Shown here piece by piece: positions 8,551 to 16,723 of a stretch of DNA of 64,000 nucleotides. The stretch's first letter is position 1. Every line of letters begins with the position of its first letter. The DNA comes from Euryarchaeota archaeon UBA62 (GTDB lineage Archaea; Thermoplasmatota; Poseidoniia; Poseidoniales; Thalassarchaeaceae). The notes beneath the pieces were generated by a model, which did not search any database, was not told the DNA's origin, and was given only the letters and a program-made list of their open reading frames with translations. Position numbers and translations under genes: made by a program. Location of the stretch: positions 87,015 through 151,014 of the forward strand of contig DAPJ01000005.1 of the NCBI GenBank assembly GCA_002502095.1, given 5' to 3'.

Positions 8551-10119
8551 ATGTCAAATCAAGAGAATCAAAATATGGATCTCGACTCCATGGCAGATGA
8601 CTTGTCGGGTATTGCTCCACCAGCTCCTTCAGTTCCAGTTTCTAATATTTCTCCATCTCCTACTCCCTGGATGGACGACACACTCCGTTCAAAAGAATCC
8701 GCGCTTCTGAGGTTGGATAGATTACTGGTGAGTGGAGGGGCTAGACTCGTACTATTCCTGCCATTGTTGGCAATTGTCTTACTAGGCGCGGCGCAGTCAT
8801 ATGGTAGCAATGATACGGACTGGTGGAATGATACTCTAAGGGAAGCAGCAGGTGGTTTTTCATTGGTCCGAACAACATATGCTACAGCATTACTGATACT
8901 AATCGCCGATATTTTTCTATTAACAATCTTGCTGAGGATGATGACATATTCAAGAACAATATTTCATTACGAAGCAGATGCACTAACATCCTCAGGATTG
9001 ACATTTAGGAGTTCTCATGGTTATGCTGAGATGAGGGCGACGCTAGATGGGTCGATTAGACAGGTCACTGCCATCTCATCATTGATTGCAATCTCATCAA
9101 TTCTTCTCGCATTATCCCTATGGTTCCCATCTAATCAAGAACAGGTTAGTCCGGTACTATTGGCACTATCAACCGGGTCCCTGCTGGCAGGTTATGGAGT
9201 CCAACTAATCTCTATCAGATCTAGATTCAATGCATCTGAACCATGGGGGATGCTTGAGGCATTTTCTCCTCCAATCCACCCTGCGTTGCTAACCAGACCA
9301 TTCAACGATGTCATAAAGGCGCATATCGACCCACTACTTGGAATAAGAATTACTGAGTATCTTAAAACGGTTAGGTCGGAACTCAGAGAAGGCTACACAA
9401 TGTCCGAGTTACAAGAGTCCTTACTCTTACTACTTCACTTGAGGAGATCTTCTCTAATATCCGAATCTGAGTTCAGAAAAAATTTAGAATTGATGGTAGA
9501 ACCAACGGCAATAGACGGACTTTTCCGACATCCAGAAGTAGGTGAGGAAACTTGGGATAGGCTTCTGCAACATGCTAGAAGTGAGTGTAAGCCATTTTTT
9601 AGATTACATGACAGGATGAGAATGAGGAGAGGGATCAGTAGCTCAGATGGGGGCTTCTGGTTTGATGTAGATATGGAGAATCTGGTCGTAGGTCAGGCAA
9701 ATCTATTTGCTTTCATACTCAATTCCAGTGATGAGCCAAAAGATCTCGTTTTGAAGATACAAACTCCTGACTTCAAACCGAACGAATGCGTTTACAAATT
9801 ACATTCTTCCCCTCTAGTTTCATCATCAGATCCACTCAACCCTTCTCCACTATCTTCTATGATCCAAGAAATGACAAATAGTACGAGTATCGTCTGGCAA
9901 AGTCTGTTACCGTCTATTAAAGGAGAAGCTACTGTCACAGTGAGACTGGAAGACGACTCTGGTAACCTCATCTCTGGAAGGGTACTCAATGTCCAAGTTG
10001 GGAGTGATCTAATCACAAGAACAAGAAGGACAGTCGGTGCAATGTTCATGATTGGGGCCCTTATTGCTATCACATCACCACTGTTACCCTTAGCAGGCTC
10101 AGTACTTGGACTACTTTGA
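8551..10119 (+). CDS. Polytopic membrane protein of unknown function
   Basis: 522 aa. A Pro/Ser-rich N-terminus (about 1-40) precedes membrane helices near residues 68-86, 108-132, 175-192 and 200-220. A long soluble helical and beta-rich region (about 230-490) follows, with a final helix near 497-520 (MFMIGALIAITSPLLPLAG). No signal peptide or family motif is recognised. It starts 1 bp after the DtxR-type regulator and ends just before coiled-coil gene 4, so regulator, membrane protein and coiled-coil protein are probably cotranscribed. Confidence 0.7.
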   Translation: MSNQENQNMDLDSMADDLSGIAPPAPSVPVSNISPSPTPWMDDTLRSKESALLRLDRLLVSGGARLVLFLPLLAIVLLGAAQSYGSNDTDWWNDTLREAAGGFSLVRTTYATALLILIADIFLLTILLRMMTYSRTIFHYEADALTSSGLTFRSSHGYAEMRATLDGSIRQVTAISSLIAISSILLALSLWFPSNQEQVSPVLLALSTGSLLAGYGVQLISIRSRFNASEPWGMLEAFSPPIHPALLTRPFNDVIKAHIDPLLGIRITEYLKTVRSELREGYTMSELQESLLLLLHLRRSSLISESEFRKNLELMVEPTAIDGLFRHPEVGEETWDRLLQHARSECKPFFRLHDRMRMRRGISSSDGGFWFDVDMENLVVGQANLFAFILNSSDEPKDLVLKIQTPDFKPNECVYKLHSSPLVSSSDPLNPSPLSSMIQEMTNSTSIVWQSLLPSIKGEATVTVRLEDDSGNLISGRVLNVQVGSDLITRTRRTVGAMFMIGALIAITSPLLPLAGSVLGLL

Positions 10120-10151
10120 GGAGTTCCATTCAAGAACTTCTACCTCGTCGC

Positions 10152-11159
10152 ATGGTCGTGAAAGATGAGGAAAAGGGTCCTGATGATGACCTAAAAACTA
10201 GACTCCACGCCATGGAGGCAAGGCTCAAGAGAATGAGGGATCAAAGGGCATCTCACAACGAAGACGCTAGAAGAGCGGCCAACTCCAGAAACTCAGTTCA
10301 GGAGCAGTCTAAGGAGATAAGGTCTAACATAGAGGAAAAATTATCACAGCAGAAAGAAGTCAGAGCCAGGGCTAAATCCCATCAGGCTCAGAGGGATGCC
10401 ATACAGTCAAGGATTAGTGAGATCATAAAGAGTAAGAAGGGTAGAAGAAATGAAGCAGGAAAGGCCAAGTCCGATGTGGTTGAACTATCAGAAGCTATTG
10501 CTGAAATTTCTCAAATAGAAAATAAGCTGATGACGGACGGTACGCTGACTCTTAAGGCCGAGAACAGGCTCCTTAGAAAGCTTAAGAATTTGGCTTCTAG
10601 GAGGGATGAACTACTTCCAAAGGCCGCCGAGTTTGAGGCTATTAATATCGATCTCGGAGATTTAGAAGGCACTATTCAGACACTCAAGGCAGAAGCCGAT
10701 GCGCAACACGAAGCAATGAAAAGTGCACACCAAGAAGCCGACGATATTTGGGAAGAAGTAAAGCCAATGCTCGAAGAAAGAGACTTCCTTAGGTCTGAGG
10801 GAGACCGTCTTCATGAGATATTCGTAGAATCTAAAGAATTGGCTAACTCTGTACATGCAGAAATTGAAGCTCTCTTGAAAGAGGTAAACGAGGCCAGAGA
10901 TGAGATGAAGTCAAGGAGAGAGGAAAGGGCCAGAGTAATAAGGGATCATAATGAGTCCGTTAGGGAGGCCCTGAAGACACCTGATAATGACGAGGTACTA
11001 GCAGACTCACTTACAGATCGGTTACTTTCTGAGGGTTCACTAACCCTAGGTGGGTCAATGTCAGGTGACCCTGAGGCATCTCCAAACGCAAACGCTACGG
11101 CTCCTCAAAAAAGAAGGAAATCCAGGAAAGTTGGTGCCTTTAGAAAAACCAGAAAGTAG
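10152..11159 (+). CDS. Archaeal coiled-coil protein 4 with basic tail
   Basis: 335 aa from the ATG at 10152; an in-frame TTG at 10116, overlapping the previous stop, is the alternative. The protein is nearly continuous charged coiled coil (about residues 10-285). Near the C-terminus LADSLTDRLLSEGSLTLGG resembles the closing motif of coiled-coil proteins 1 and 2, and the last residues are strongly basic (QKRRKSRKVGAFRKTRK). A similar GTLTLKAENRLLRKL stretch sits in the middle. It is on the opposite strand from the other three coiled-coil genes but in the same locus. It converges on pdxS with a 2-bp gap. Confidence 0.8.
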   Translation: MVVKDEEKGPDDDLKTRLHAMEARLKRMRDQRASHNEDARRAANSRNSVQEQSKEIRSNIEEKLSQQKEVRARAKSHQAQRDAIQSRISEIIKSKKGRRNEAGKAKSDVVELSEAIAEISQIENKLMTDGTLTLKAENRLLRKLKNLASRRDELLPKAAEFEAINIDLGDLEGTIQTLKAEADAQHEAMKSAHQEADDIWEEVKPMLEERDFLRSEGDRLHEIFVESKELANSVHAEIEALLKEVNEARDEMKSRREERARVIRDHNESVREALKTPDNDEVLADSLTDRLLSEGSLTLGGSMSGDPEASPNANATAPQKRRKSRKVGAFRKTRK

Positions 11160-11161
11160 TA

Positions 11162-12163
11162 TTACCATCCTCTCTCTTCTAATCTCACTTCTAGAGTCTC
11201 AATCTCTAGTCCGGGCATCGCTTCACCAATCATCGAACAAGCTTCAGAAACGATAGATGGGTCGTTGTAGTGGTGGGTAGCCATGACGATGGCTTCTGCT
11301 GTATTAGCTGGATCCGAGCTCTTGAATATACCAGAGCCTACAAAGACGCCATCCATCCCATGATTCATCATCAAAGCCGCATCTGCTGGAGTTGCAATAC
11401 CTCCTGCAGAGAAAGTGACAACAGGTAAGCGCATATTTTGCACTACATCCGAAACTACAGACTCTACTTCAGATCGCAACTCTTCGATTTTTCCAAAAGG
11501 TGTTGTCTCAGAGGGGAGATTAAATTTCGAGGCTTTCTTTACCCGATTATATCCGTCCATTATCGATGAGATGACCTCTTCGTACTTTTTGCTATCCGAG
11601 CTCTCACTAATTTCACAAGCATACTCAATTTCTTTTTTGACGAGAACAGCGTGTTGTACTGCGCTGACAACGTTTCCTGTCCCTGCCTCTCCCTTTGTTC
11701 TGATCATCGCGGCTCCTTCGGCAATCCTTCTAACCGCCTCGCCTAGGTTGGTACATCCGCAAACAAAAGGAATTGTGAAATCGTTCTTGGGTATGTGAAA
11801 GAATGGATCTGCAGGTGTTAAGACTTCAGATTCATCTATCATGTCAACCCCTAGTTGTTCTAATACGCGCGCCTCTTCACTGTGTCCAATTCTAGCCTTG
11901 GCCATCACAGGGATGCTAGTAGTTTCTATAATTTCTTGAATCATCTGTGGGTGACTCATCCTCGCAACTCCGCCCATGGCTCGGATATCTGCAGGAACTC
12001 TTTCCAATGCCATGACCGAAACTGCGCCTGCATCCTCGGCTATGTGTGCCTCTTCGGGTGTGACAACATCCATGATTACCCCTCCCTCTTGCATTTTGGC
12101 AAAACCCCTCTTCAGGAGCTCAGTTCCATGACGCATCTTTGTCAGATCAAAGGTAGTACTCAT
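11162..12163 (-). CDS. pdxS: Pyridoxal 5'-phosphate synthase, PdxS subunit
   Basis: 333 aa. PdxS makes pyridoxal phosphate from ribose 5-phosphate, glyceraldehyde 3-phosphate and ammonia supplied by PdxT. Family segments are clear: GGVIMDVVTPEEAHIAEDAG, AVSVMALERVPADIR, GVARMSHPQMIQ, PVMAKARIGH, IDESEVLTPAD, FVCGCTNLGEA, RTKGEAGTGN and the C-terminal GSGIFKSSDP. The active-site lysines lie in the MAKARIG and RTKGEAG segments. I use the ATG at 12163, with GCGGTG just upstream; a GTG two codons earlier is possible. The glutaminase partner PdxT is not in the window. The gene lies 53 bp downstream of the ferredoxin on the same strand. Confidence 0.96.
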   Translation of the reverse strand: MSTTFDLTKMRHGTELLKRGFAKMQEGGVIMDVVTPEEAHIAEDAGAVSVMALERVPADIRAMGGVARMSHPQMIQEIIETTSIPVMAKARIGHSEEARVLEQLGVDMIDESEVLTPADPFFHIPKNDFTIPFVCGCTNLGEAVRRIAEGAAMIRTKGEAGTGNVVSAVQHAVLVKKEIEYACEISESSDSKKYEEVISSIMDGYNRVKKASKFNLPSETTPFGKIEELRSEVESVVSDVVQNMRLPVVTFSAGGIATPADAALMMNHGMDGVFVGSGIFKSSDPANTAEAIVMATHHYNDPSIVSEACSMIGEAMPGLEIETLEVRLEERGW

Positions 12164-12216
12164 GTACACCGCTACAACAGTCCACTCAAGAACCTATGTA
12201 ATAACAATTTTAACAA

Positions 12217-12489
12217 TTAGGCTAGAACAGGAGAGTCCCCTTCTGCAATTGGAAGGTCTGGGGCCTCTTCCTCATTTCTGTCTAGCCATTCCTCGAACTC
12301 ATCTGGCAAATCAGTATCTGCAAATATGGCCTCAACAGGGCACTCAGCGACACAGGCTGCACAATCAATACACTCATCGGGATCAATGACTAGGTAGTTA
12401 TCAGCTTCTCTGAATGCCTCAACCGGACAAACAGCTACACAATCTTGGTACTTGTGATCAACGCATGCTGAAGTTACTACGTGTGTCAT
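12217..12489 (-). CDS. Seven-iron ferredoxin ([3Fe-4S][4Fe-4S])
   Basis: 90 aa. Cysteines fall at residues 9, 17, 21, 40, 43, 46 and 50 (C-x7-C-x3-CP and C-x2-C-x2-C-x3-CP). This seven-Cys pattern is that of 7Fe ferredoxins such as Azotobacter FdI, in which the first cluster lacks one ligand. The N-terminus is only eight residues before the first Cys, and an acidic tail follows the second cluster. It is a cytoplasmic one-electron carrier; its redox partner cannot be told from the sequence. It stands alone between an RNA-binding-protein gene and pdxS. Confidence 0.92.
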   Translation of the reverse strand: MTHVVTSACVDHKYQDCVAVCPVEAFREADNYLVIDPDECIDCAACVAECPVEAIFADTDLPDEFEEWLDRNEEEAPDLPIAEGDSPVLA

Positions 12490-12554
12490 ATTATCGCCCT
12501 TACTCTACAGCCAATACATTTGAACTCTTGCTCCTATTCATGACGAATAAACAA

Positions 12555-13013
12555 CTATGTCATGCTTCTCACTAAATCCGTAATAATTTCAAGATGATTA
12601 TCTCCAGGATAGGACTCAATCTTGAATACCCCCTTTACGAAGGCCTCACTTCTATCCCTTGAGCAGAGTCTGACTTCCCCCTTGACAAGTTTAGAAAGAG
12701 AGATCCTTATGTGCATATTCTTGTCATCGTCAATCCTGTTCTCAAGGCCTTCTGAGAGTAACTTTAGTAGGGTTTCACTACCAAGCCTTCCTAGGCTCTC
12801 TCTAGCTAATTTTCTTCTTCCGATTTTGACAATACCAGTACTTATCGGAGGTCCGTGAAACGACTTATCCCTTTCCCAAACGACACATTCATGAATCCCT
12901 GACAACCACTCCAGAGATTCCTGGATTAGAGCTATGTCATCAAGCTCGCAGGCATGAACTCTCCATTCAGCTCTGAGTATCCCCATATCTTTACGCGGGA
13001 ATCGACCATTCAT
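12555..13013 (-). CDS. RNA-binding protein of the COG1325 (exosome-associated) type
   Basis: 152 aa from the ATG at 13013 (GTG 13019 and ATG 12986 are in-frame alternatives). The N-terminal pattern AEWRVHACELDDIALIQESLEWL, the HGPPI segment and the IVKIGRRKLARESLGRL stretch match what I know of the small archaeal PF01877/COG1325 family, predicted to bind RNA. It is divergent from the S3Ae gene across about 100 bp that share one A+T-rich box. A role in RNA processing or ribosome-related work is inference. The call is less certain than for neighbouring genes. Confidence 0.65.
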   Translation of the reverse strand: MNGRFPRKDMGILRAEWRVHACELDDIALIQESLEWLSGIHECVVWERDKSFHGPPISTGIVKIGRRKLARESLGRLGSETLLKLLSEGLENRIDDDKNMHIRISLSKLVKGEVRLCSRDRSEAFVKGVFKIESYPGDNHLEIITDLVRSMT

Positions 13014-13046
13014 AGTCACTTACCCAAATAGACATCATTGGGGCCT

Positions 13047-13113
13047 GTTTCAAATACTAAGTGCAGGTCGGAGGGGCGCAAGCGGGGAAGCCCCCGATGA
13101 TGAGGTCGTTGTA
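13047..13113. promoter_or_regulatory. Divergent promoter and GC-rich leader of the S3Ae gene
   Basis: An A+T-rich box (TTTCAAATACTAAG, about 13049-13062) is the only TATA-like element between the two divergent genes and could serve both directions. Downstream, the S3Ae leader contains a GC-rich hairpin: TCGG(A)GGG around 13068-13075 can pair with CCCCCGA at 13091-13097, and GGGGAAGCCCC forms an inner alternative. It lies 17 bp before the start codon. Autoregulation by a ribosomal protein is a possible reading. Confidence 0.4.
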
Positions 13114-13995
13114 ATGGCAAAGGGAGCAAAGGCGAGAGCAGCGGCACGAAGGCAGAGAGATAAGTGGAAGTCCAAGAGATGGTTTTCCATCAGGGCGCCA
13201 AGGAACCCATGGTCTTACAGAGTTATAGGTGAGACTTTGGCAGAAGAGCCAGAAATGCTAATCGGTAGGAATTATGAGATTATGCAGAATGAACTCGATG
13301 GCGACTTCTCAAAGATGCATGTCAAGATAAGATTCAGGGTCTCTGATGTTTTGGGTAGTGATGCAATCACTGAATTCATCGGGCACCAGATGATGCAAGA
13401 TCATGTCCGAAGGCAAGTAAGAAGGGACAGAGGTAAAATCGATGACACGGTTGATGTTGTCACAGAAGACGGGTTCTATGTGAGATTTAAACCGTTAATT
13501 CTGACAAGAGAAAGAGTCAAGTCAAGTCAGAAGAATGAGATTAGAACTGTAGCTAGGAACACCATTTTGAAAGCCGGCGCTTCCTCAACCTGGGTTTCAT
13601 TGCAAAAATCAGTTATGGACGGTGAGCTTGAGGCCTTGATTAAGGAAGAAGCATCAAAAATAAGCCCGATTAGAATGGTCATGATAAGAAGAACTCAACT
13701 AATTCAGTCAGGAGTTGTCACTAACGACGGTCCAACACTAGAGGAAATCATAGCAGAAGAGGAAGCAACGAAGAAATCTACTCCAGAGATAGAAGATGGT
13801 GAAGACAATGCTGAACACCAAGATCATATTGAGGACGAAACTAATGAATCGGAATCTGAAATGGAATCTGAAGAATCAGACGAAGAGATAGACTACGAAA
13901 GTATGACTGTAGCAGAGCTCAAAGCAGTCCTCAAAGAAGCAGGTAAGCCAGTTTCCGGTAAGAAAGCCGACCTGATTTCTAGAATAATGGAGTAA
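13114..13995 (+). CDS. rps3ae: Ribosomal protein S3Ae (eS1) with C-terminal SAP domain
   Basis: 293 aa. Residues 1-210 are a normal S3Ae protein: a basic N-terminus (AAARRQRDKWKSKRWFSIRAP), then GRNYEIMQNELDGDFSKMHVKIRF and MVMIRRTQLIQSG. Usual archaeal S3Ae is about 190-220 aa. The rest is an acidic linker (about 213-258, many Glu/Asp/Ser) and a final 33-residue SAP-like domain (MTVAELKAVLKEAGKPVSGK, then KADLISRI). SAP domains generally bind nucleic acid, so the tail may give the small subunit an extra RNA or DNA contact. The phosphorylase gene starts 4 bp after the stop, suggesting one transcript. Confidence 0.95.
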   Translation: MAKGAKARAAARRQRDKWKSKRWFSIRAPRNPWSYRVIGETLAEEPEMLIGRNYEIMQNELDGDFSKMHVKIRFRVSDVLGSDAITEFIGHQMMQDHVRRQVRRDRGKIDDTVDVVTEDGFYVRFKPLILTRERVKSSQKNEIRTVARNTILKAGASSTWVSLQKSVMDGELEALIKEEASKISPIRMVMIRRTQLIQSGVVTNDGPTLEEIIAEEEATKKSTPEIEDGEDNAEHQDHIEDETNESESEMESEESDEEIDYESMTVAELKAVLKEAGKPVSGKKADLISRIME

Positions 13996-13999
13996 TACA

Positions 14000-14758
14000 A
14001 TGTCCCGCATTGCGGTGTTGTGCGGTACCGGCATGAGTAGCTTATCAGATGATATTTCTCCTCCGGGCGAAAATACGAAAGTTAGGGTAGATACAGAATG
14101 GGGTGAAGTCCCTGTGACAATATCCCATTTGCCCGAAGGAATGGTAGCGGTGGTGGATAGGCACCACTCGGTCGGACAGAAAAGGACCCCTCCTCACATG
14201 ATTGAACACAGAGCAAATGTGATGGCTGTTAGAAGTCTGAAACCCGACATTGTAGTAAGCATCAATTCTGTAGGCTCAATGAGGGGTGATTTACCACCTG
14301 GTAAAATTGGTGTTACTTCAGATATACTAGATTTGGCTATCAAACCATGGACATTTCATGATGACGACGCTCAGCATTTTGATAGGACATCCCCTTTCGA
14401 TTCGGATGCTATGTCTATTTGTTCAAAATCGCTTTCTAAAAATCAAGGAGCAGTACCACAGGGAATCATCGTTGCTCAATGCATAGGCCCTCAATTCGAA
14501 TCTCCTGCTGAAATTTCTGCACTAGAAAGACTCGGTGCTGATACTGTGGGCATGACACTAGGTCCTGAAAGTAGACTCATATCTGAAACAGGGATTCCTC
14601 ATGTAGCTCTCGCGTGTTCCTCGAACTGGGCGGCTGGAAGAGATCCTAACGATCCAAGGGCCAACATCGATCATCACGCAGTCGACAGACTCGCCTCTAC
14701 TATGAGGGATCTAGTCACTAATTGTATCAAATCTCTTCTAATCGAATATAAAAAATAA
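14000..14758 (+). CDS. S-methyl-5'-thioadenosine / purine nucleoside phosphorylase
   Basis: 252 aa of the MTAP/PNP family, which splits MTA or purine nucleosides with phosphate to give the base and (methylthio)ribose 1-phosphate. Signatures are VDRHHSVGQKRTPPHMIEHRAN (phosphate and ribose site), VVSINSVGSMRGDLPPG, CIGPQFESPAEI and GADTVGMTLGPE with the catalytic-loop pattern. I cannot decide between MTA and inosine/guanosine as substrate. The gene begins 4 bp after the S3Ae-SAP stop and is followed by a MazG-like nucleotide hydrolase, a nucleotide-salvage pairing. Confidence 0.88.
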   Translation: MSRIAVLCGTGMSSLSDDISPPGENTKVRVDTEWGEVPVTISHLPEGMVAVVDRHHSVGQKRTPPHMIEHRANVMAVRSLKPDIVVSINSVGSMRGDLPPGKIGVTSDILDLAIKPWTFHDDDAQHFDRTSPFDSDAMSICSKSLSKNQGAVPQGIIVAQCIGPQFESPAEISALERLGADTVGMTLGPESRLISETGIPHVALACSSNWAAGRDPNDPRANIDHHAVDRLASTMRDLVTNCIKSLLIEYKK

Positions 14759-14796
14759 AACTCAAAGTTGATTTCTAACTTATCTCTCCGACTGCT

Positions 14797-15210
14797 ATGA
14801 ACAGGAAAGTCAGTGTAGATGACTGGATATCGAGTGACGTGTCAGTGAATCCCGACGGATCTTGGCATACTATGATGGAGAGAGTAGCACAATTCCACCA
14901 CAAGCACTCTTTCCAGTCTCCAGAGAATAATGGCCATGATATGGGCTACAGATTAGCTCTAACTGTGGAGGAGCTGGGTGAGCTATCCGCGGCTATAACC
15001 AAGGGAAAACCACAATCTGAGGCATCTGAAGAGCTTGCAGATCTCCTTATACTCATTCTAGGACATTCTCTGGCTATGAAGGTCGATCTGGAGTCAGAAT
15101 TTCATATGAAGATGGATAAGATAATGAAAAGAGACTCAAAAAAGGGAGGTTTGGGAATCAGGGTTACAGAATATCGTGAAGGTCAAGACTCAACCAGCTT
15201 CTCCAATTGA
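14797..15210 (+). CDS. MazG-like nucleotide pyrophosphohydrolase
   Basis: 137 aa. The motif LTVEELGELSAAITKG followed by EASEELADLLILILGHSL is the EExxE...ExxD metal-binding arrangement of all-alpha NTP pyrophosphohydrolases, which hydrolyse NTPs or dNTPs to monophosphates for pool cleaning. It is a single-domain protein, unlike the two-domain MazG of E. coli. The 3' end overlaps the convergent mechanosensitive-channel gene by 28 bp, an unusually long overlap of coding sequences. Confidence 0.85.
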   Translation: MNRKVSVDDWISSDVSVNPDGSWHTMMERVAQFHHKHSFQSPENNGHDMGYRLALTVEELGELSAAITKGKPQSEASEELADLLILILGHSLAMKVDLESEFHMKMDKIMKRDSKKGGLGIRVTEYREGQDSTSFSN

Positions 15211-16223
15211 GGGGTACTGAGCTGAATGCCAAAATCATCCTGTAAATCATAAGCCGCCAGATTGACTGCATTTCTGACCATAAGTAGCTGATATGGTCTT
15301 TCTAGAACATAGGTAAGCCTCCAAATTACAGCATTATTACTGTTTTCTATGATTGTTATCTTGGGCTCTCTCAAGGAATCAAGTGAAGAGCTAGATTCTG
15401 ATACCGAATTATAAACAGCACTGAGGTAAGCTTTCACAGTCTCACTAGGCATCCCATATCCTATGTTAAACTCCACGAAATCCTTGAAAGGTCCTCCCTT
15501 GGATTTCCTCAGGTAATCGGTCCTATACTGCAATAGGCTGTAATTTGGAATCTCTATGTCATGTCCCTGTGCCAAATCTCTAATTCTGGTTTGTAATCCT
15601 CTAATTTCGAGTATAATCCCTAGTATCCCAGCTTCGGGAATAGAGATCACATCCCCTCTCTTTGCACTGTTTCCACCAATAACTAGTATGCCACTTAGGA
15701 AGTCTCTCAGCCAATAGTCTTTGGTAGTGAAAACGATAAGTGCAAGGAATCCAATTACGCCCGTAGTCTCTAGAAGGCCAGTAATCCCCCAGACATTGAT
15801 TAATCCTATTGTGGCAGTCATAACAATTAGTGAGAAGGCGACCAATTCCAATGTCCTGGAGGTGGGGGTCTCAACTTTTCTCGAGACTCCCATTACCTCA
15901 ATTTCCTCTCCATATTTGGATAGTAGAAAGGCCTCAATCCCATTAAATATCAGGTATGAAGCTAGTAATGTAAGGGATGTTCTACTTATTTCATCTGCTG
16001 GGAATTCTTCTCGTTGAAAAATAATTGATGCAATAAAAGAGATGAATACTAGAATGTTTAATCCATGTATCAATCTTGTTCTTGATCTGATAGTATCCTC
16101 ATCGATGTCCCTGTGATGGGAGACTATGCTACTCGAGAAAATATAAACAAAAATATTGAACCCGAAGGTAAAGTACTCAATATTAGAAAGTTCCAAAACC
16201 CTATCTGTCAATATATCTAGCAT
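15183..16223 (-). CDS. MscS-family mechanosensitive channel
   Basis: 346 aa. Four to five N-terminal membrane helices (about 17-35, 48-68, 75-95, 108-132, 137-155) precede the MscS pore/beta domain. That domain shows VIGFLALIVFTTKDYWLRDFLSGI, then GDVISIPEAGILGIILEIRGLQTRIRD, corresponding to the MscS middle-beta domain, and a C-terminal alpha/beta domain. It should act in the cell membrane as a tension-gated channel releasing solutes on osmotic downshock. It is the last gene of the plsC-thyA-folA-doxX run, 47 bp after doxX. Confidence 0.88.
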   Translation of the reverse strand: MLDILTDRVLELSNIEYFTFGFNIFVYIFSSSIVSHHRDIDEDTIRSRTRLIHGLNILVFISFIASIIFQREEFPADEISRTSLTLLASYLIFNGIEAFLLSKYGEEIEVMGVSRKVETPTSRTLELVAFSLIVMTATIGLINVWGITGLLETTGVIGFLALIVFTTKDYWLRDFLSGILVIGGNSAKRGDVISIPEAGILGIILEIRGLQTRIRDLAQGHDIEIPNYSLLQYRTDYLRKSKGGPFKDFVEFNIGYGMPSETVKAYLSAVYNSVSESSSSLDSLREPKITIIENSNNAVIWRLTYVLERPYQLLMVRNAVNLAAYDLQDDFGIQLSTPQLEKLVES

Positions 16224-16270
16224 GTATATTCCAATCCGTTTTCAAACATTAACATATTCCCGCCCACAAC

Positions 16271-16723
16271 CTACTCACTGGATTCTGTAAAACTATGTCC
16301 AAAACCAGCTATCCAAATACTGATTATAATTCCGCCAATTTGCAATAGAAGTCTTACAATATGCCCAGTGGGAGATAATGAAGCTCCATCTCCCAATTCG
16401 ATATCATAAATCCACATGTAAAGATTAGCAGGATATAGCATAACGAGAAGAAGGGCACTAGCTAAACCAGCCTTTCTGCTGAAATAATTTCCCGAGCTAA
16501 AGAATATCTCAAAGCCAGAGATTATTAATCCCAAGCCAACGAGTATTTCAGCGACTCCACTGAGTAAAACCCAGAATCTTGCAGATCCAAATATTGGTGG
16601 AACTATGGGCTCAAACCAACTGGTGTCTGTAAAATGAAGAACTCCGACATAGAAAAAGAACGAGCCACCAGAGAGAGCAGAAAAACCCTTCACAATTTTT
16701 AGAATACTATCGAGGAAAATCAT
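16271..16723 (-). CDS. DoxX-like four-helix membrane protein
   Basis: 150 aa with four hydrophobic helices (about 12-30, 50-70, 85-103, 122-143). The helix spacing and the phrases LHFTDTSWF, ARFWVLLSGVAEILVGLGL and LYPANLYMW are typical of small DoxX/MauE-like membrane proteins. Its start codon abuts the folA stop (16724-16726) with no gap. What it does next to thymidylate and folate genes is not evident. Confidence 0.75.
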   Translation of the reverse strand: MIFLDSILKIVKGFSALSGGSFFFYVGVLHFTDTSWFEPIVPPIFGSARFWVLLSGVAEILVGLGLIISGFEIFFSSGNYFSRKAGLASALLLVMLYPANLYMWIYDIELGDGASLSPTGHIVRLLLQIGGIIISIWIAGFGHSFTESSE

